DNA from: Ilyonectria destructans
Lineage: Eukaryota; Ascomycota; Sordariomycetes; Hypocreales; Nectriaceae
Length of the DNA stretch: 64,000 nucleotides
Assembly: GCA_020740775.1 (NCBI GenBank)
Contig: JAHEWK010000003.1
Coordinates: 1,426,001-1,490,000, forward strand
Reading direction: 5' to 3'
The notes beneath the pieces were generated by a model. It searched no databases. It worked only from the letters and a program-made list of their open reading frames with translations, and was not told the DNA's origin. Positions 24,801-37,603 of this stretch are shown here, piece by piece (position 1 is the stretch's first letter; the number at the start of each line of letters is the position of its first letter). A program made the position numbers and the translations under genes.

Positions 24801-25555
24801 ACAAGGCCGGCGTTGGAGTCGGGGATCCATACGTAAATTGCTCCATCGCGGTTGGGCTCGACAGCCCAGATGTAGTGATCGATGGGGTCGTAGTCGTCGT
24901 CGAGGAGGGACTGGTTAGATCGATGGTGGGTCGTCTCGACCATGGGCTGGTCGACTTCGAGATGCCAACGTTCCTTTCCGGTGCGTCGGTCATTGGCGTA
25001 TAGATCTCCATCGACGGTCGCCAGAAGAACAAAGTCTTCTACTTCCCAGTCCTCCAGACTCCGCGCATTCTGCGGCGAGGTCAACCCAGAGGCAGGGATG
25101 CTGCTGGGCCGTTGATGTCGTGAAGGGTGTGGTGCTCGTACGGACTGAGCCGGAGCCAAAGTTGCGAGGGCGCTCGCATCGTCAGGGATGATGATGTTTT
25201 GGTGGTCATTCTTTCGATTCTTTCGGTTGGTGATGTGCTTCAGTTGCTCTGGGAGATTCCCCGAGAGGTGAGGCGGCTGCTGTAGCTGGCGCTTCTTGAG
25301 GGCCTCGAGGGTCTCGCGAGAGGCGCCGGCGACGTCGATGGGCGTGGCAGCCCAGTGGTGGACGGTGTCATCGTCGGAGAGCTGCTGGCTACTGCCACCG
25401 GGGCGGTTTAGGTGCGGAAGGGGTTGTGCGGCGGGTCGGTGCTGCTGCTGAGCGTCGACGAGCTGGATCCAGGGCAGGAGTATGATGGCAAAGGCGAGGA
25501 GGAGTTTCTGTTGCTGAGAGGGCCGACGTCCCTCGCCAGGAGGTCGTCGCAGCAT
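21814..25555 (-). CDS. IRE1: ER stress sensor kinase/endoribonuclease IRE1
   Basis: Sensor of unfolded proteins in the ER that splices HAC1-type mRNA. Two exons on the minus strand, 25555-23002 and 22952-21814, give 1230 residues. In order: signal peptide (KLLLAFAIILLPWIQLVDA), luminal beta-propeller-like domain, one membrane helix (NPILIILFVVALIY, about residue 590), an acidic/basic linker, then the kinase with GTGSNGTLVFAG, the Lys in VAVKRML, HRDLKPQNILVN and SDFGLCKKL. The C-terminal KEN RNase keeps the catalytic set in YTGTRLLDLLRALRNKKNHY. The intron lies between HPN and VIRYH inside the kinase. Fungal length and order are normal. Confidence 0.95.
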
Positions 25556-27875
25556 GTCGGGGGAGGATGCAGGACCGGTTGGGCGATTACATGGAACCCG
25601 GGTGGTTTAAGGCGGAGGCGGTGGCCGTGGAGGAACAGAGGCCATGCCAGGAGGGACGGAGGCGAGAGAAGCGCGGTTCGGTGGGATGCAGGATGAAGTC
25701 ACACCACGGTCTGGGGCCGAGAGGAGAAAAACGGATACTGCGGAGGTCGGAGGTGTGGGGAGGGAGGAGGGAGGGGGGGGCGAGCGATGGACGGTGGGCG
25801 GTGGGTGGAGGGCGGCGGGCGGCAGGATGACGACGATGGTGATGGTTGGTGATGGCGATGGCGATGGCGATGTTGAGGTTGAGGATGCGGTGTGATGATG
25901 TTTGGAACAGTTGACGGTTGATTGACGCGACCGACGGATAATGTTGGATGGATATTGGATGGAGACGGACGGAGCGGGAGGGAAGGAGACGGCAGGGCAG
26001 GGAGACTTGCTCCTTCCATTTCCATGCCCTGCCCTGGCACAACGTGAAGTGACCTGTGCTGACGGAACACGCACGACTGCCACACACTGGGCACATACAC
26101 TGGGCAGACTCGGTCGGTGCAGCTCGTTTCTTTTGCCCTGTCTCTGTGTGCGTGGGGCTTCGTACTTTCGTGGCGTGCTTGCGTCGGGCCTGGGCGACTT
26201 GGGTGAGCACAGCGTGGCACGGACGCGGTAGAAAGTAGAAAAGGGAAGCAGGGAGACTGACGCCTAACTTGGTTGGTTGGATGGCTGCTCGATGGCTGCT
26301 CGATGGCTGCTCGATGGCTGCTCGATGGCTGGCTGACGGGCTGACGCGAGCCCCGTACACTGTGCGTCCACTCCCAAGGTTCGCACCGTCCGCTGATGCC
26401 CAGCTGAAGCTCGCTCGCAATTCTGGGCTCATCCAAAAAGGCGCTCAACATCCAATAGACCAAATGCTAAAATTACGTCAGACGTCAACAACGCCCAGCT
26501 TGCCGCGGCGAATTGGAAGCCTGCACTGTGCCGCAAAGTGTTGATCTGGCCTGGATCTCATGCACTCCCTGAAGCAAGAAGCAAAGCACGTCACACTTCC
26601 AGTGTGAGATCGGACGCGCCAGAAGAGGGGCAAAAAATAAAAAAAGGGGATTGCTTTCCGGGATTGCTTTTGGGCCTGCAACATGTCCCAGTCTCCACGC
26701 CTGCTGGTTGGCTCGGGGGTCTTCCCTTGCAGCCACCATGTCAGCCGTGGTTTCACACGCTGCCGAGAGTGCCAAAGTACGGCACAAAACCTCCGTCTGC
26801 GCAAGGAGCAGGGAGCAAGAAGCAAGGAGGCCGCGACTATCGTATCCTGACCGTTCCGTGCGTTGTTCACCTCGCACGGTGCTCAATACTAGCTGCTCAA
26901 GAGTCGAGCCCTCGTGTTTTGTGGGTTCGCTTGCGTTCGTTCATACCCGTGTGGCCCGTGCTCCATGACCCTCTGCTTCCCTTCCCGTCCCTCCCTTTCC
27001 AACGGCTTGCCGACTCGGGCCCATCCGTCGCTTTAGGGTAGCACGGCCAAACGGGCAATGAAACATGGACAAAGAATTGCCTTGCCAGACCTATTTATGA
27101 CGCAGCATCCAACCGTTGTTTCTCGAGGCTAAAAGCCAGAGCTTAAATATATGGGAAATCGGGCATAAACTCTTTTACTCCTTATCCTAGCGCAACGTGT
27201 CAACCCCTAGGGTCCTTGTTAACGTCAACCTTCCTCCCAACCCTGTGCCACCAAATACCACGCGTACATTCCATACACGTCACTTTCCACATGTCGCCAA
27301 ACCCTTTTGAAAAAGTGTCGCAAATGTTGCCCCAAGGGGAAGCCGATATAGCTCGATCTGGTCAACCGATTGGTATTAAACAATAAGAGGTTCCCTGACT
27401 TGACTAGGTTAAATAGCAACGTTAGCTGGTAAAAGTGACATACGACAGACAGCCAGCATGCTCCAGGCAAACTTATGTCGAGAGAAGATTAAAAATCCTC
27501 GACCCATCAGATCCCTATACGGGCTTGGGTTCTCTGTACTCCGTATCTTAGGCGCATATTTAATAGAAGGCAATACCCAAGCCCAATACAACATTTACGA
27601 TGCCTTAGATTGGCGTCCGTATAAGAATGCCCTTCCTGTTTCAGGCGGACCAACCGGGCGCTAAATCAATGACACAATAACCTAGCCCCGACATGAAATC
27701 TGCCGAATCCAACATGGAATGTGCGCTTGTTTCCCAGAAGGTTGGTAAGCTAAGTTAGTACATGGCAGCAGATTACGTTGGACAAGGGACACGAATCGTT
27801 GGGCAAAAGTATACACAGTCTATTATGAATGCACAGCTATATACACAATAAAGTTACGCGTTCGAGAATCAAAAT
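25556..27875. other. Long intergenic region upstream of IRE1
   Basis: About 2.3 kb. The IRE1-proximal half is G/C-rich with simple sequence such as GATGGC runs (25,850-25,880). Overlapping open frames on both strands there look like composition effects. The distal part (27.0-27.9 kb) is AT-richer and is the 3' flank of the berberine-bridge gene. No gene supported. Confidence 0.5.
26280..26334. repeat. 11-bp tandem repeat, five copies
   Basis: GATGGCTGCTC is repeated four times exactly, followed by a fifth diverged copy, about 0.7 kb upstream of the IRE1 start codon. Confidence 0.85.
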
Positions 27876-30123
27876 CTACTTGCGGCATAGACGACCAGTC
27901 TGGAGAGTAAGCCAGCTGCTCAGCGTCTCGAGAAGGTCGCTGTAGAGAAGACCATCCAAGAAGTCGGAGACCTGCGTAATCTCCCAGTCCTCGCTGCCGA
28001 CGCTGGTAGGCGCGTAGAAGACACCCCACGGATCGAGCTTCTTCTTGAGAGCGTAGAGGCGCTTGTAGTTGTCGGCGCCGTAAAAGGCCTGGCCGAAGTC
28101 GGGCTCCATCACGTCGCCCTCGTTGCCGTAGCCGCCCGAGCCGGGGCTCACGTCGCGCAGGCGCTGCATCCAGTCGTTGGTGATCTTCTTGTTGGTGGCC
28201 AGGATGGCCTCCGGGCTGCTGCCGGCCACGTCCCAGCCGGAGCCGATGATGGCGAACATGGACACGTCGCGCCACGCCGGGTTGAGCGCGCTGGCGGCGA
28301 CGCCCTTGGGCGCCGCGCCGTTGATGTTGTACGAGATCAGCACGGAGCCTTCCTCGACGATACTCTGGACCGCGTCGAACGTCTCCTCCCGCAGATCGGC
28401 GTCGTCCCAGTTCTTGCGGGGGATGAGACGCGAGGCGGTCCGGACGTTGGACGCACCGACCGACTCGGTGGGGAAGTGGTTCTTCCACGTGTCGTAGAAG
28501 TTGTCATGGGTGAAGAACTCGGGCTCGACGTTGAAGCCGATCGACTCCCACTCCTTGAGAAGGGGCGCCACCATGGACTTGAACGCAGGGAGCTCCATGC
28601 CGGGAACGAGCCAGGGGAGCATCGACCACGAGTAGGTGTCGTTGCCCGTGTTGAACATGACCGAGTAGCCGTAGGTGTTGTTGTCGTTGTACTCGGGGAA
28701 CTTGGCCCAGTAGGTGCGCATGCCCTTCCAGAAGACGTCCTTGGAGATGTTGGCATCGGCAGTAGCCAGGCTCCAGGTCACGCCCGAGAAGGTCATCTTC
28801 GGCCAGACACGGACAGTGAAGGAGATGACAACACCAAAGGTAGCTAAATGAGTTAGCACTTAGGGCCATCGATACGAGTCGTTGTAACTTACCGCCACCG
28901 CCGCCGCGGACAGCCCAGAAGAGCTCAGAGTTGTTCTTCTCATCGGCAGTGACAAGACGACCGTCAGGGGTCACAATCTCGAGGCTCAGGACTTGGTCAG
29001 ATCCTAGGCCAGCAATGGGAGACATGGGAGAGTGGCCGCCCATAGCAGTGTAGCCACCAGCAACACCAACAGTCTAACATGCAAAGGTCAGCACAGCACG
29101 TAATAGGAAACACTGCATCGTCGACTTACCCTGCACTCGCCGCCAACGGCAGTGTATCCATACTTGTTAGCAGCCTCATACAGCTCCACCACCTGGATAC
29201 CGGCGCCAATCTTGAACGCAGGGCCCTTGTATGAACCGGCGGACTTGTAGTTCTCCATGAACTGCATCTTCTTGAGGTTGTGGGTCCAGATGTTCAGGGC
29301 ACCGGCGCCGGTGGACTTTCCGAGGAAATCATGGCCGGTGTTGCGGATGACGAGGCGCAGGTTCAGGGTTCGCGCAAAGTTGACGGCGAGCTGGACCTGC
29401 GAGGCAGAGGTGGCGTTGACCGAGTAGACGGGAAGGCCGCCGAGCTGGCAGGTGGCGCCCTCCTTGCCGGCGTCCTGAGGAAGACAAGCATTGCCCTCGA
29501 AGAGGGGATACATGTTGGCGGTGGGATCCTCATCGCTGGGGTATACAAGTTAGTGCTACACTCGACGAGGTCAGGGTCTAAGGGGAAACGGGTCTACGAA
29601 CTGAGTATCGGAGTTGGTCCAGTTGTCAATAATGCGAGCGCAGGCGTCGGCATCGTAATGCTCGCCCTCGTAGCAGACGGCCCCAAAGGGAACAGTCTTG
29701 ATGAGAGCACCGCCGGTCAACAGGTTGAAGACCTTCCACACGACCTTGCCGGGCCACGTGAGATCCCCAGGCATGGTCTTGCAGGACGCAAAGCCCAGAC
29801 CTCGCTTGTAAGCGGACTCGCCATCGTCGCCGAACTTGAAGAAGTCAATATCGGTGAGATGGAGATCAGTCAGGTTTGCCAAGACGGCGTCCGTGAGCTC
29901 AAGGTTATCGCCAGCGGATTCCGCAGCTGCAGAAACGGTTCCCTCGTCGGCAACTAATATGCAGTTAGAACTGGGCCCAATACCAATGCGACGTGTGCCA
30001 GCAGGAGCTGAAACGTCAGATAGACGACTTACCGACCACACGGCCATCGATATTGATTGTCTGGGCGTTGGCAAGGCTGCTAATGCAGGCAGCCAGCACT
30101 ACGGCTCGAGCAAGAATGGCCAT
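27876..30123 (-). CDS. Berberine-bridge-type FAD oxidase, secreted
   Basis: FAD-linked oxidase (FAD_binding_4 plus BBE domain) that oxidises alkaloid, sugar or polyketide substrates. Five exons on the minus strand, 30123-30033, 29953-29602, 29535-29130, 29073-28893 and 28843-27876, give 665 residues. The first 20 residues ([18 protein letters not shown]) are a signal peptide. [15 protein letters not shown] supplies the His, and [13 protein letters not shown] the Cys, that in this family can hold FAD by two covalent bonds. GGGGATFGVV follows. The BBE C-terminus is seen at [15 protein letters not shown]. Other fungal copies act in toxin clusters or on oligosaccharides. No cluster partner is obvious here. 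Confidence 0.88.
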
Positions 30124-32854
30124 TTTGACGAGCTTGCCGATCAAGGAGTGCGGATGGGATGAGAAAGAGGCGTTGGGAGGCTCAGCCCGGCGATGATTGT
30201 TACTTTATGCCGCGTATTGGAACTCATGAGCGTGGGCCCCGAATCTCCGGATCCTTCTGCTGGAGCTGGGGGATCCGGTGACAGCGGATGGGCCGTTGGT
30301 CCTGCTATAGCAAGGCCCAGCAACTCATGTGGCATCCATGCCACCTCGAGAGAAGGACTGCCCGTTGGCCCCGGCTTCTACGGCGGGCTCCATGCCTTCG
30401 GTGCCATCGAGCAATCTTCTTTCCAAGCGCTTCCCTGGAGAATGCGTAGCCGAGCGGCCCACCGACCAGACGGCCGGAGGACCGACTCGCCGTGCTGGGC
30501 AAAGATCGGCATCGGCAGTGGATTTCCCAGGGACGGCGGGATGCTAAGCCATGCAAACCATGGCATTTGCCTCCGGATATTGTGAATCATCGGATGGTTG
30601 GCCAGGTACGAAGCTGGTGAACCATCCGCTTTCGATCAACGCCGATGCAGCAACGAGGATGTCGACAGAACTAGTGTAAGACATGGCCTGACGACTGAAG
30701 ATGGAGGGCATGGCATTGAGGGCAGAGATGAGTCCATGAGCCTGCCTCACAAAGGTTTAGCATGAACCTTGTAAGCGATCAGCATGTCCAGGTTGGTTGG
30801 CATTAATATTTCCTTGCTTGTGCAGAGGGCAGCTAACAGGAGGGGCTGCGTCGTTTCAGCTGCGGGATGATCAGCGAAGCGGAACCGCTCCCGAAGACTC
30901 CTACAGATGAGAATCGAGATTAACGAGATCACGGTCCACGAAGGCACAAAGAGGGGAAAAGAGCAAAAAGCGAGAACGAGCGAAACAGCGGCAAGTCATG
31001 GCCAGACATGGAAACAACGGAGACGTTGTTGAAACGGGCCCGTTCGTGGCCTAATGCTAGAATCCGGGCATGGACAATTTAGAACCCTTTCGCTGGGGGA
31101 ACGACTTAGACTTCGACCAAGGACCAACTGACGGGAATTGCCATGGTTCCCAAACCTTCATTGATTAATTGGTAAGGATCGAGGTGAGAATCCAGCATCG
31201 CGCCCATGGCCGCAATGGGGAAGGGTGTCCGCTCCAAGCTAAAGCAGGTTCCCGGCAGCAACAGGGGCGGCTAATATACAGCGTACACATTGAACAGTCA
31301 TAGGTTGCTCAAGGTTGCAGTCGTTGGTCGTCGATGTAAAGTTGGTCTGGGCTAGGTCAGCCCTTGGCGTGATGAGCGACCAGGCGATGGATGATGGAGT
31401 TGACCAGGGGCATGGACGGATGGAGGAGCCCGGCAGTAGCGTAACTCTACTAGGGTTTAACTTGGGGCTGTCGTGTCTAGTGCGACGGGGCCATCATGGA
31501 TCTCCAATTCTCCATGCCTTATTCGCACGTACCCCTGTGATTTTCCGGAGACGGCGGGGAGGGCCGTCAGCAACTGAGGAGTAGCAGGGAGAAGAAGGAA
31601 GGGAAGACTTGGATAGTTTGTCAGTCTGTCTGTGCCAAGAGAGTGCCGTCTAGTGTCGTAATGGCCCTGAAAGCTGGGCATTCAGCTACGGAGCGGGAGT
31701 GGTGGACGCGGGAAGCTTGACACGAGATACCCGACTCAGCTACGGAGCATTAATAGCGAAGCCTAAATGACGAGGAGGCGTCGACGGCTTTGCCACCTTC
31801 CCAGCTTTCGGGGTAATGGGCTGAATCTCTCCAATACACGTATCGAGGACAGCGCAGGCTGCGGCATTCGCGGTTTGGAGTGCGGCATATTCCCATCTAC
31901 CCCAGCTTCAACACGAAGGTTCTAGCGGAACACTGCCCGACAGGCCCTCGTCTGGCAGTCCCAGCCCAGCCCATTGGGGGAATAAATGAAAGGGGGGTCG
32001 CGTGGAGGGTGCGGCTGTTGGCTGTTGGCTGTGGGCTCAAACTGCCGATCTACTTCGTACTTGGTATGCAGGGTACGGCATTCTAGAAGCCAGCCCTGAA
32101 TACGTCCGTCCGCGCGCTCAGGCACAGATCGAGCTCCGTGCTGTGACGTGTAAGATCTAGTGGGAAGAAGCAATGCACCACGGACGTTTGCTGGGAAATC
32201 CACGTGGAAGTTGATGGCAACTCTCACGAGTTTTGACTCCCGTGCTACGGTCCCGATTGCTTCATGCGCGGGACAGCCGCACCGGATGGCCATCACTTAG
32301 TGCGACGACGAGAGGCCGATCACTGCCCGAACAGCATAACCGACCAAGACGCCCAAAAACCTTGACCTCGTCCATCCATTCATCTTGGATTTCTGCCTGT
32401 CGTTGGTTGGGCCCTGTCCCTGATGATCTACTAGGGTCCGGCCCAGCCGAATCCCAAACCCCGACATGAAGCGTCCCGTCCATCTTGCAGATGCTGTTTC
32501 TGGGCCAGCCCGCCAGGGATTTTGCGCTGGCCGTCGGCCGTTGTCCTCGCGTGCTTGCAGGAGTTCGTCTCGTCTCCAAAAGTAAATCTTGCGTAGACCT
32601 AATCGGGCTGGTGTCGAGTTGGGGCCGCAAGCTGGTGCCCTACTGTAGGTGCGACAACGCAAGTAAGCCAGAGGTTACAAATGTAGAAGGACTAGAGCCG
32701 TCTCCGTCTTTCGAGTAATCGTTTTGGGATATTGATGGCGATTCCTTCTGCGAGTTGAGGGTTGGTTCCTACAACTATCCTGCAGTTCCGCACCTCCAAG
32801 TCCATCCTCCTCCCCACAAAGTCATATTCTCGTGACATCTGGCGGCCCTTGTCG
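30124..32854. other. Long intergenic region, possible gene relic
   Basis: A 2.7-kb space between two divergent genes. Apart from the weak relic at 30544-30947, I see no supported gene. Several overlapping short frames at 31.3-32.7 kb look like chance. Confidence 0.45.
30544..30947 (-). pseudogene. Possible degraded coding remnant
   Basis: Two adjacent minus-strand frames (30947-30747 and 30750-30544) have protein-like composition, for example HPAAETTQPLLLAAL and SSVDILVAASALIESGW, and abut with a frame change. They loosely recall the C-terminal part of a fungal transcription factor, but I do not recognise a family. It could equally be chance. Confidence 0.2.
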
Positions 32855-34278
32855 ATGGAATCCGCTCTCTTGCCTCGGGTGCCTCCTCACGGCGATGTGA
32901 ACGAGCTGCCATCGACGTCTCGCCAACTGACCGTTGTTATCTTGACATTTTTCTTCCCCATCTTGTCTCTTTTCGTCTTCGCTTTGCGCGGATATGGCAG
33001 AATCAAGACTCACCAGTGGGGAATCGGTAAGTGAAGAATCTTCAAGGAACCCACCGAGGGGAGGAACTGATCGACGATGATTATAGATGATTACCTCTGT
33101 GGCCTTGCAACGGTACGTGCCAGATCGACACTGACATAGCCTGTTGTAACTAACATTGTGCCAGGTGTTGGCGTTGCTGATGATGGGACCGACCTTCATG
33201 TGTATGTTCAGCATCTCTGACTCTTGTTATGGCTTCGAGCCGACTTCCCAAGGTAGTTTCCCCTGAAATTGACTTCTTCTAGATGTGAGGTTGTCTTATG
33301 TCGGTTTCCACGACTTAGACGTCCCAGAGGACTACGACCCGACGGCAGCGCTTTGGTGGTTCTTCTTCGCCCAGATGGTGTACAACCCTATCCTGGCCCT
33401 CGTCAAAGCCTCGGTCTTGGTATTCCTCCTCCGCCTTGGTGGTCAAAAGCAGAAAGTCCGGTGGAGCATCCATGCCCTGAATGCCTTCAACGCCGCGCAT
33501 GCCGTTGCCGTCTTCTTCGTTGCCCTGCTCCAATGCCTGCCAATAGAGGCAAACTGGAATATGGAGGCCAGGGCGAATGCGTTTTGCGTGGAGAAGGAGT
33601 TTCACGTCATCGCCAGTTTCTTGGTGTTGTTGACTGACTTCCTGGTCTTGGCACTCCCGTTCTGGATTTTCCTCGGCTTGAAGATGCCCATGGGAACGAA
33701 ACTGGCCCTTATCGGCGTCTTCATGGTTGGTCTAATGTAGGTTTCCAATCTCCCTCAATGACTGTTTTTGTGATGCTGACAAGATGTCGATATTTAGTGT
33801 CCCAATCGTCTCCATCATCCGACTCGTCGAGATTATGAAGATCTACTACGAGCCAGGAGGCGCCAACGACTTTCATTACTCCATTACCATCGTCTACTCG
33901 ACCATCGAAGTCAACCTCGCCATCGTCTCCGCATCCGTCCCTGCTCTGCGATACCTTGTCCGAAACTGGTTCCCGAAACTCTTTGGAAGCACCGCCAAAG
34001 GCAAGTACAACACGAGTGGGAATGTGTACTACGGGCCGAATTCTCGTACGGCTCCTCGAACGACCGATGTCATCGGGCTCAAGGACATACGAAGCGGGCG
34101 CCATCACACAGAGATTCGAAGCGACTCCCCCACTGGTTCTGAGGAAGAGATCATGACATACAACGGAATCATTCGAACGATGGATGTTAGCCAGACATAT
34201 TCAACCGCTAGCGGTGCTGCGTCACGGGACTCGACAGATTTCAAGAATCACGCAACATCAAAGACAGATAGTTTATAA
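32855..34278 (+). CDS. Rhodopsin-domain (PTH11-like) seven-helix membrane protein
   Basis: Fungal integral membrane protein of the large rhodopsin-domain family related to PTH11-type receptors. Five exons, 32855-33026, 33087-33112, 33165-33201, 33283-33736 and 33798-34278, give 389 residues. Seven hydrophobic segments can be picked out, starting VVILTFFFPILSLFVFAL, then WGIDDYLCGLATVLALLMM (the conserved DD(Y/W) after the first loop), VYNPILALVKASVLVFLL, VAVFFVALLQCLPI, FLVLLTDFLVLALPFWIF, LALIGVFMVGLIVPI, and IEVNLAIVSASVPAL. The cytosolic tail is Ser/Thr-rich. Two exons are very small (26 and 37 nt), but phase and conserved residues support them. The CFEM domain of true PTH11 is absent. Ligand and role unknown. 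Confidence 0.82.
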
Positions 34279-34745
34279 TGGAGACCCGATAATTACTATA
34301 AGATAGCGAGATGCTTGGATTTGTTAAGGAATTATTCTACCGTGGGATGTACTTTTACAGGATTGGGGCAGACCTATGTACGGACATGTATATAGTAGGA
34401 CTATGGAATGCAAAGGCAGCTCTTCCCCTTGGCCTGGGGTTTTTGACATACGGATATACCCCTTTTCGCTTCAATCCAAATGTTCACGTGGCGAAATGAC
34501 GAGGCCCACCGCTAGACATGGTATTGGAAACATTCGGCAAACCCGAAAAGCAAATAAGTTCATCAAGTATTCATGAAGGGAGATGGCCATGGACCGTTAC
34601 GCGAAAAAGAATGCTTTTCGACCAAACTAGAACTGATGCCCGTCCTGATATGTAGAAGAATTTCATTATGTGACCCGTCGCCCTGACCAATTTTCTACCA
34701 GTACAAGCGAATCACTCCTTGCAAATGCAAGAAAAGGGAAGCCGT
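34279..34745. other. Convergent intergenic region
   Basis: 3' regions of the rhodopsin-domain gene and eIF3b. Nothing else seen. Confidence 0.6.
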
Positions 34746-37121
34746 CTAAACGATAACCTCCTCACTCTCCTCAAGAACATCTTCCACGATCTCCTCGATA
34801 ACCCGGTCCTCTTCTGACGTAACTCCCTCGATCGACCTCGTCTTGGCCTCCAGAAGAGCAGCGTGAGGATCGGCCGGAAGGCCAAGAGCTGCTCGGTCCT
34901 CCAAAGCATCCGCCTCGACCGACTCGCGCCACGAGACCCACTCCTCGAGCATGTTTCGGCGAGCTTCCACAACAGCCAAATCGGCTGAGGCACCACGGTC
35001 GGCATCTTCCTGCTCAAAGACACGGCTGTACTCTCGGAGGTTCTTGCGGATCTGCTTCTGCTCATCCTTGTTGAGCATGGTGGGCGGTCGTGGGCGCCAG
35101 GCGAACTGCTTGAACTTCTCCATAGGCTCCTCTCGCAGAGCCTCGCCGCGGAAATCGTAGATGTGGTAACCATTCTCCATCTGTCAAGGTATTAGCACAA
35201 AATTATCAAGTTGCAGGGATGGTGGTTATCTTACTGAGTGCTTCCACACTGAGGCCCAAGTGGCGACAAATCGGCCAGAGGGGTCCCACTCAACATCCGT
35301 CACGCCGTAGTGGTCAGCGACGTTCATGAGCTGAAGGTTGGCGGTGAGGTCCTTCTCAGCCTCGGGCTTCTCGCCCTCAAAGTCAAGGTCGAAGAAGTCC
35401 AAGTCAGAGCTCTGCTGGTTGTGGATGGTGGCAATCACCACGAACCGACCTCGAGGAGACCAGTAGATGGCGTTGCTGTTCTTCTTGTCCAGAGTTCGGA
35501 GGTGCTTGAAGTTTCCGACGACTTGACCCTTGGCCTTCTCGGGGCAGAAAAAGGCGACTGAGGTCTTGGGGGGAACAGCGGTAACGCCGACGGGCTCGGT
35601 GGTGGTGATGATGGCAAATCGGTCGCCCTTGGGCTCCCAAGCGAAGTTGATGACAGTGTCCTTGATGGTGTCGACAACTTCGACGGGGACACCCTTCTCC
35701 TTGACGCGGAAGATCTCCAGAGTGGTGGCCTGAGACTTCTTGGACTTGGAGTGACGGTCGACCTTGACACAGAGGTATGCGGCGTCGGATTGCCAGTGCA
35801 GCTTAGCGTCGCTGACACTGAAAAGGTTGAGAGATCTCACGACTTGTTTTGAGGGAATGCTCATCAATCCGACCTTGGCGGGGTTGCTGCCAATCTCAGG
35901 AGTCCAGTAGCAGAAAAGCTGCTCATACTCCTTGACACCGTCTCGGCGGGGGGTCGCGGGCGCCCAGTCAAAGTCCATCACGCCCTCAATCTTGATCGAG
36001 GTCTTGTCGAGAAGGTTCATGCGGGGGAGCTCGTAGACGGAGATGGAAGAGCCCTGGGTCAACCGAGCGACATACTTCTCATCAGCCGACCACTTGAAGG
36101 CGGGCCACTGCAGCTTAGGCGGGGGCTTGCCCTCCTCGGCCTTGGGGGGCTCGAGGTTGGCAAAAGATCGGAGGGGGGCGCCGGTGGCAACGTCCCAGAT
36201 GACATAGTTCTTGCCATCGTCGTCCATGGATAGAGCGGGGTGGCCCTCCTCAGGGATCGAGATCGGCCTGTTAGACCAGGTGACGAGGTACTTCTCACTG
36301 GGGGAAAAGGCGATGAGGTTGACGAAGGGGTGGGCGAATCGGGCCTGTCGCGACCACGAGGAGCCGCCCCAAAGCTGGACACCCTGGGCGTGGACAGAGG
36401 TCAGGTAGGTACCGAGGGGAGACCACTGGACGAACGTCTCGGTCCAGTGTAAGCGGTTGATAACACTCTCGGGCTGATCCTTCTCGTTGTTCCAGAAAAC
36501 ACCGACATCGTCGCCTCGGTACATGACGAACTGGTCGCGGCCACGCTCAGCGGGATCCCGGAGCCACCATCGCAAGTGCTCCTTCTCGACGAACTCGTCA
36601 ATGTGAGGGGGTTGGTAGGTCTCGTCGACTCGGCCTTCTCGTCCAAATCGCTCGATATCGGTGACCTTGTTGACACGGAGGATGTGCTTCTTGTCGAGGG
36701 GGACGAGGTCCAACTGGCGGGTGGCGGCAGCGGCCTCGGCGGGAGAGGAGTACTCAACAAAGGCGAAACTGAGGGCGTCAAAGTCAGCGAAATGCATGCG
36801 GCAAGAATGCGCCGATAGTGCACCAAAAGTGCAGCCAGATACGACTTACCGAAGAGACTTTCCGTTGTCGCCCATGGGCATGTATATCAACTCCTCCCGG
36901 GTCTTTCCAACAGTGTTGAGCTTCTTCAACAAGAACTTGACCAGCTTGGGCTTCTGCTCCTCCGTGACCTCGGGCAGGCCGTCGATGACGACAAAGCTGT
37001 CATAGCCCTGCTCCAGCTGGACCTCGAAGCGCTCTCGCAGGTCGGAAATATCAATATCATCCTCGTTGAACTCGTCGTCGTCGAGATCGGCCTCGCGCAG
37101 GTGGTCGAATGAGGGCGCCAT
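34746..37121 (-). CDS. PRT1: Translation initiation factor eIF3 subunit b (PRT1)
   Basis: Scaffold subunit of eIF3 on the 40S ribosome. Three exons on the minus strand, 37121-36850, 36768-35235 and 35180-34746, give 746 residues, normal for fungi. Order: acidic leader, RRM ([11 protein letters not shown] to [20 protein letters not shown], about residues 42-115), nine-bladed beta-propeller (repeats such as [39 protein letters not shown]), then a C-terminal helical tail for eIF3i/g ([10 protein letters not shown] to [11 protein letters not shown]). Intron 1 falls inside the RRM. Divergent from CCT2. Confidence 0.95.
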
Positions 37122-37603
37122 GATGGGCGATTTGTGGTTGTGGAGGGGTGCAGAAAAATTGCCCCGCTCTCTCTTCAGGCGAACAGCGCGTGTTTTTGGG
37201 GTATCGGCGTGCGAAGACGAAGCGTAGGGAGGGCTTCGGTCTGGGAGATGAGGCCTTCGGGACACGCAGGGGTTGACCGCAAGAGGCGAGCTCGGGGACG
37301 TACGGAGGCTCGAGTTGTTGCGGTGGCCGACCTGATGCAGCACAAATTTGGTGTTCTTCACTTTCCACTTTCCACAAAGTGTGCGCGACGGAGAAGCGAT
37401 CTTCCTCCGCCGACAATTTTTCCCGACCGCGGGGCAAGTCACGTGTGGCCCATGGTGCTGGCGGGGGGCCTGGTTTTGCTGATTGATGCTAGCTGGGAGC
37501 TCCCGAGAAAAAGGCTGCAACTTGTCCCAAGGCTGAAGCATTTCGACGACATACCTCCTCCGACTCGACCGGCTTGTCGTGTGAAACATTCAGATTGCCC
37601 GTC
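37122..37603. promoter_or_regulatory. Divergent promoter of eIF3b and CCT2
   Basis: A 482-bp space between the start codons of two strongly expressed housekeeping genes. No other gene. Co-expression is inferred from the arrangement. Confidence 0.5.

Noticed and set aside
25587..26463. Frames of 254 and 281 codons upstream of IRE1
   Set aside because: Composition-driven, Ser/Pro/His-rich in two overlapping frames, no domain.
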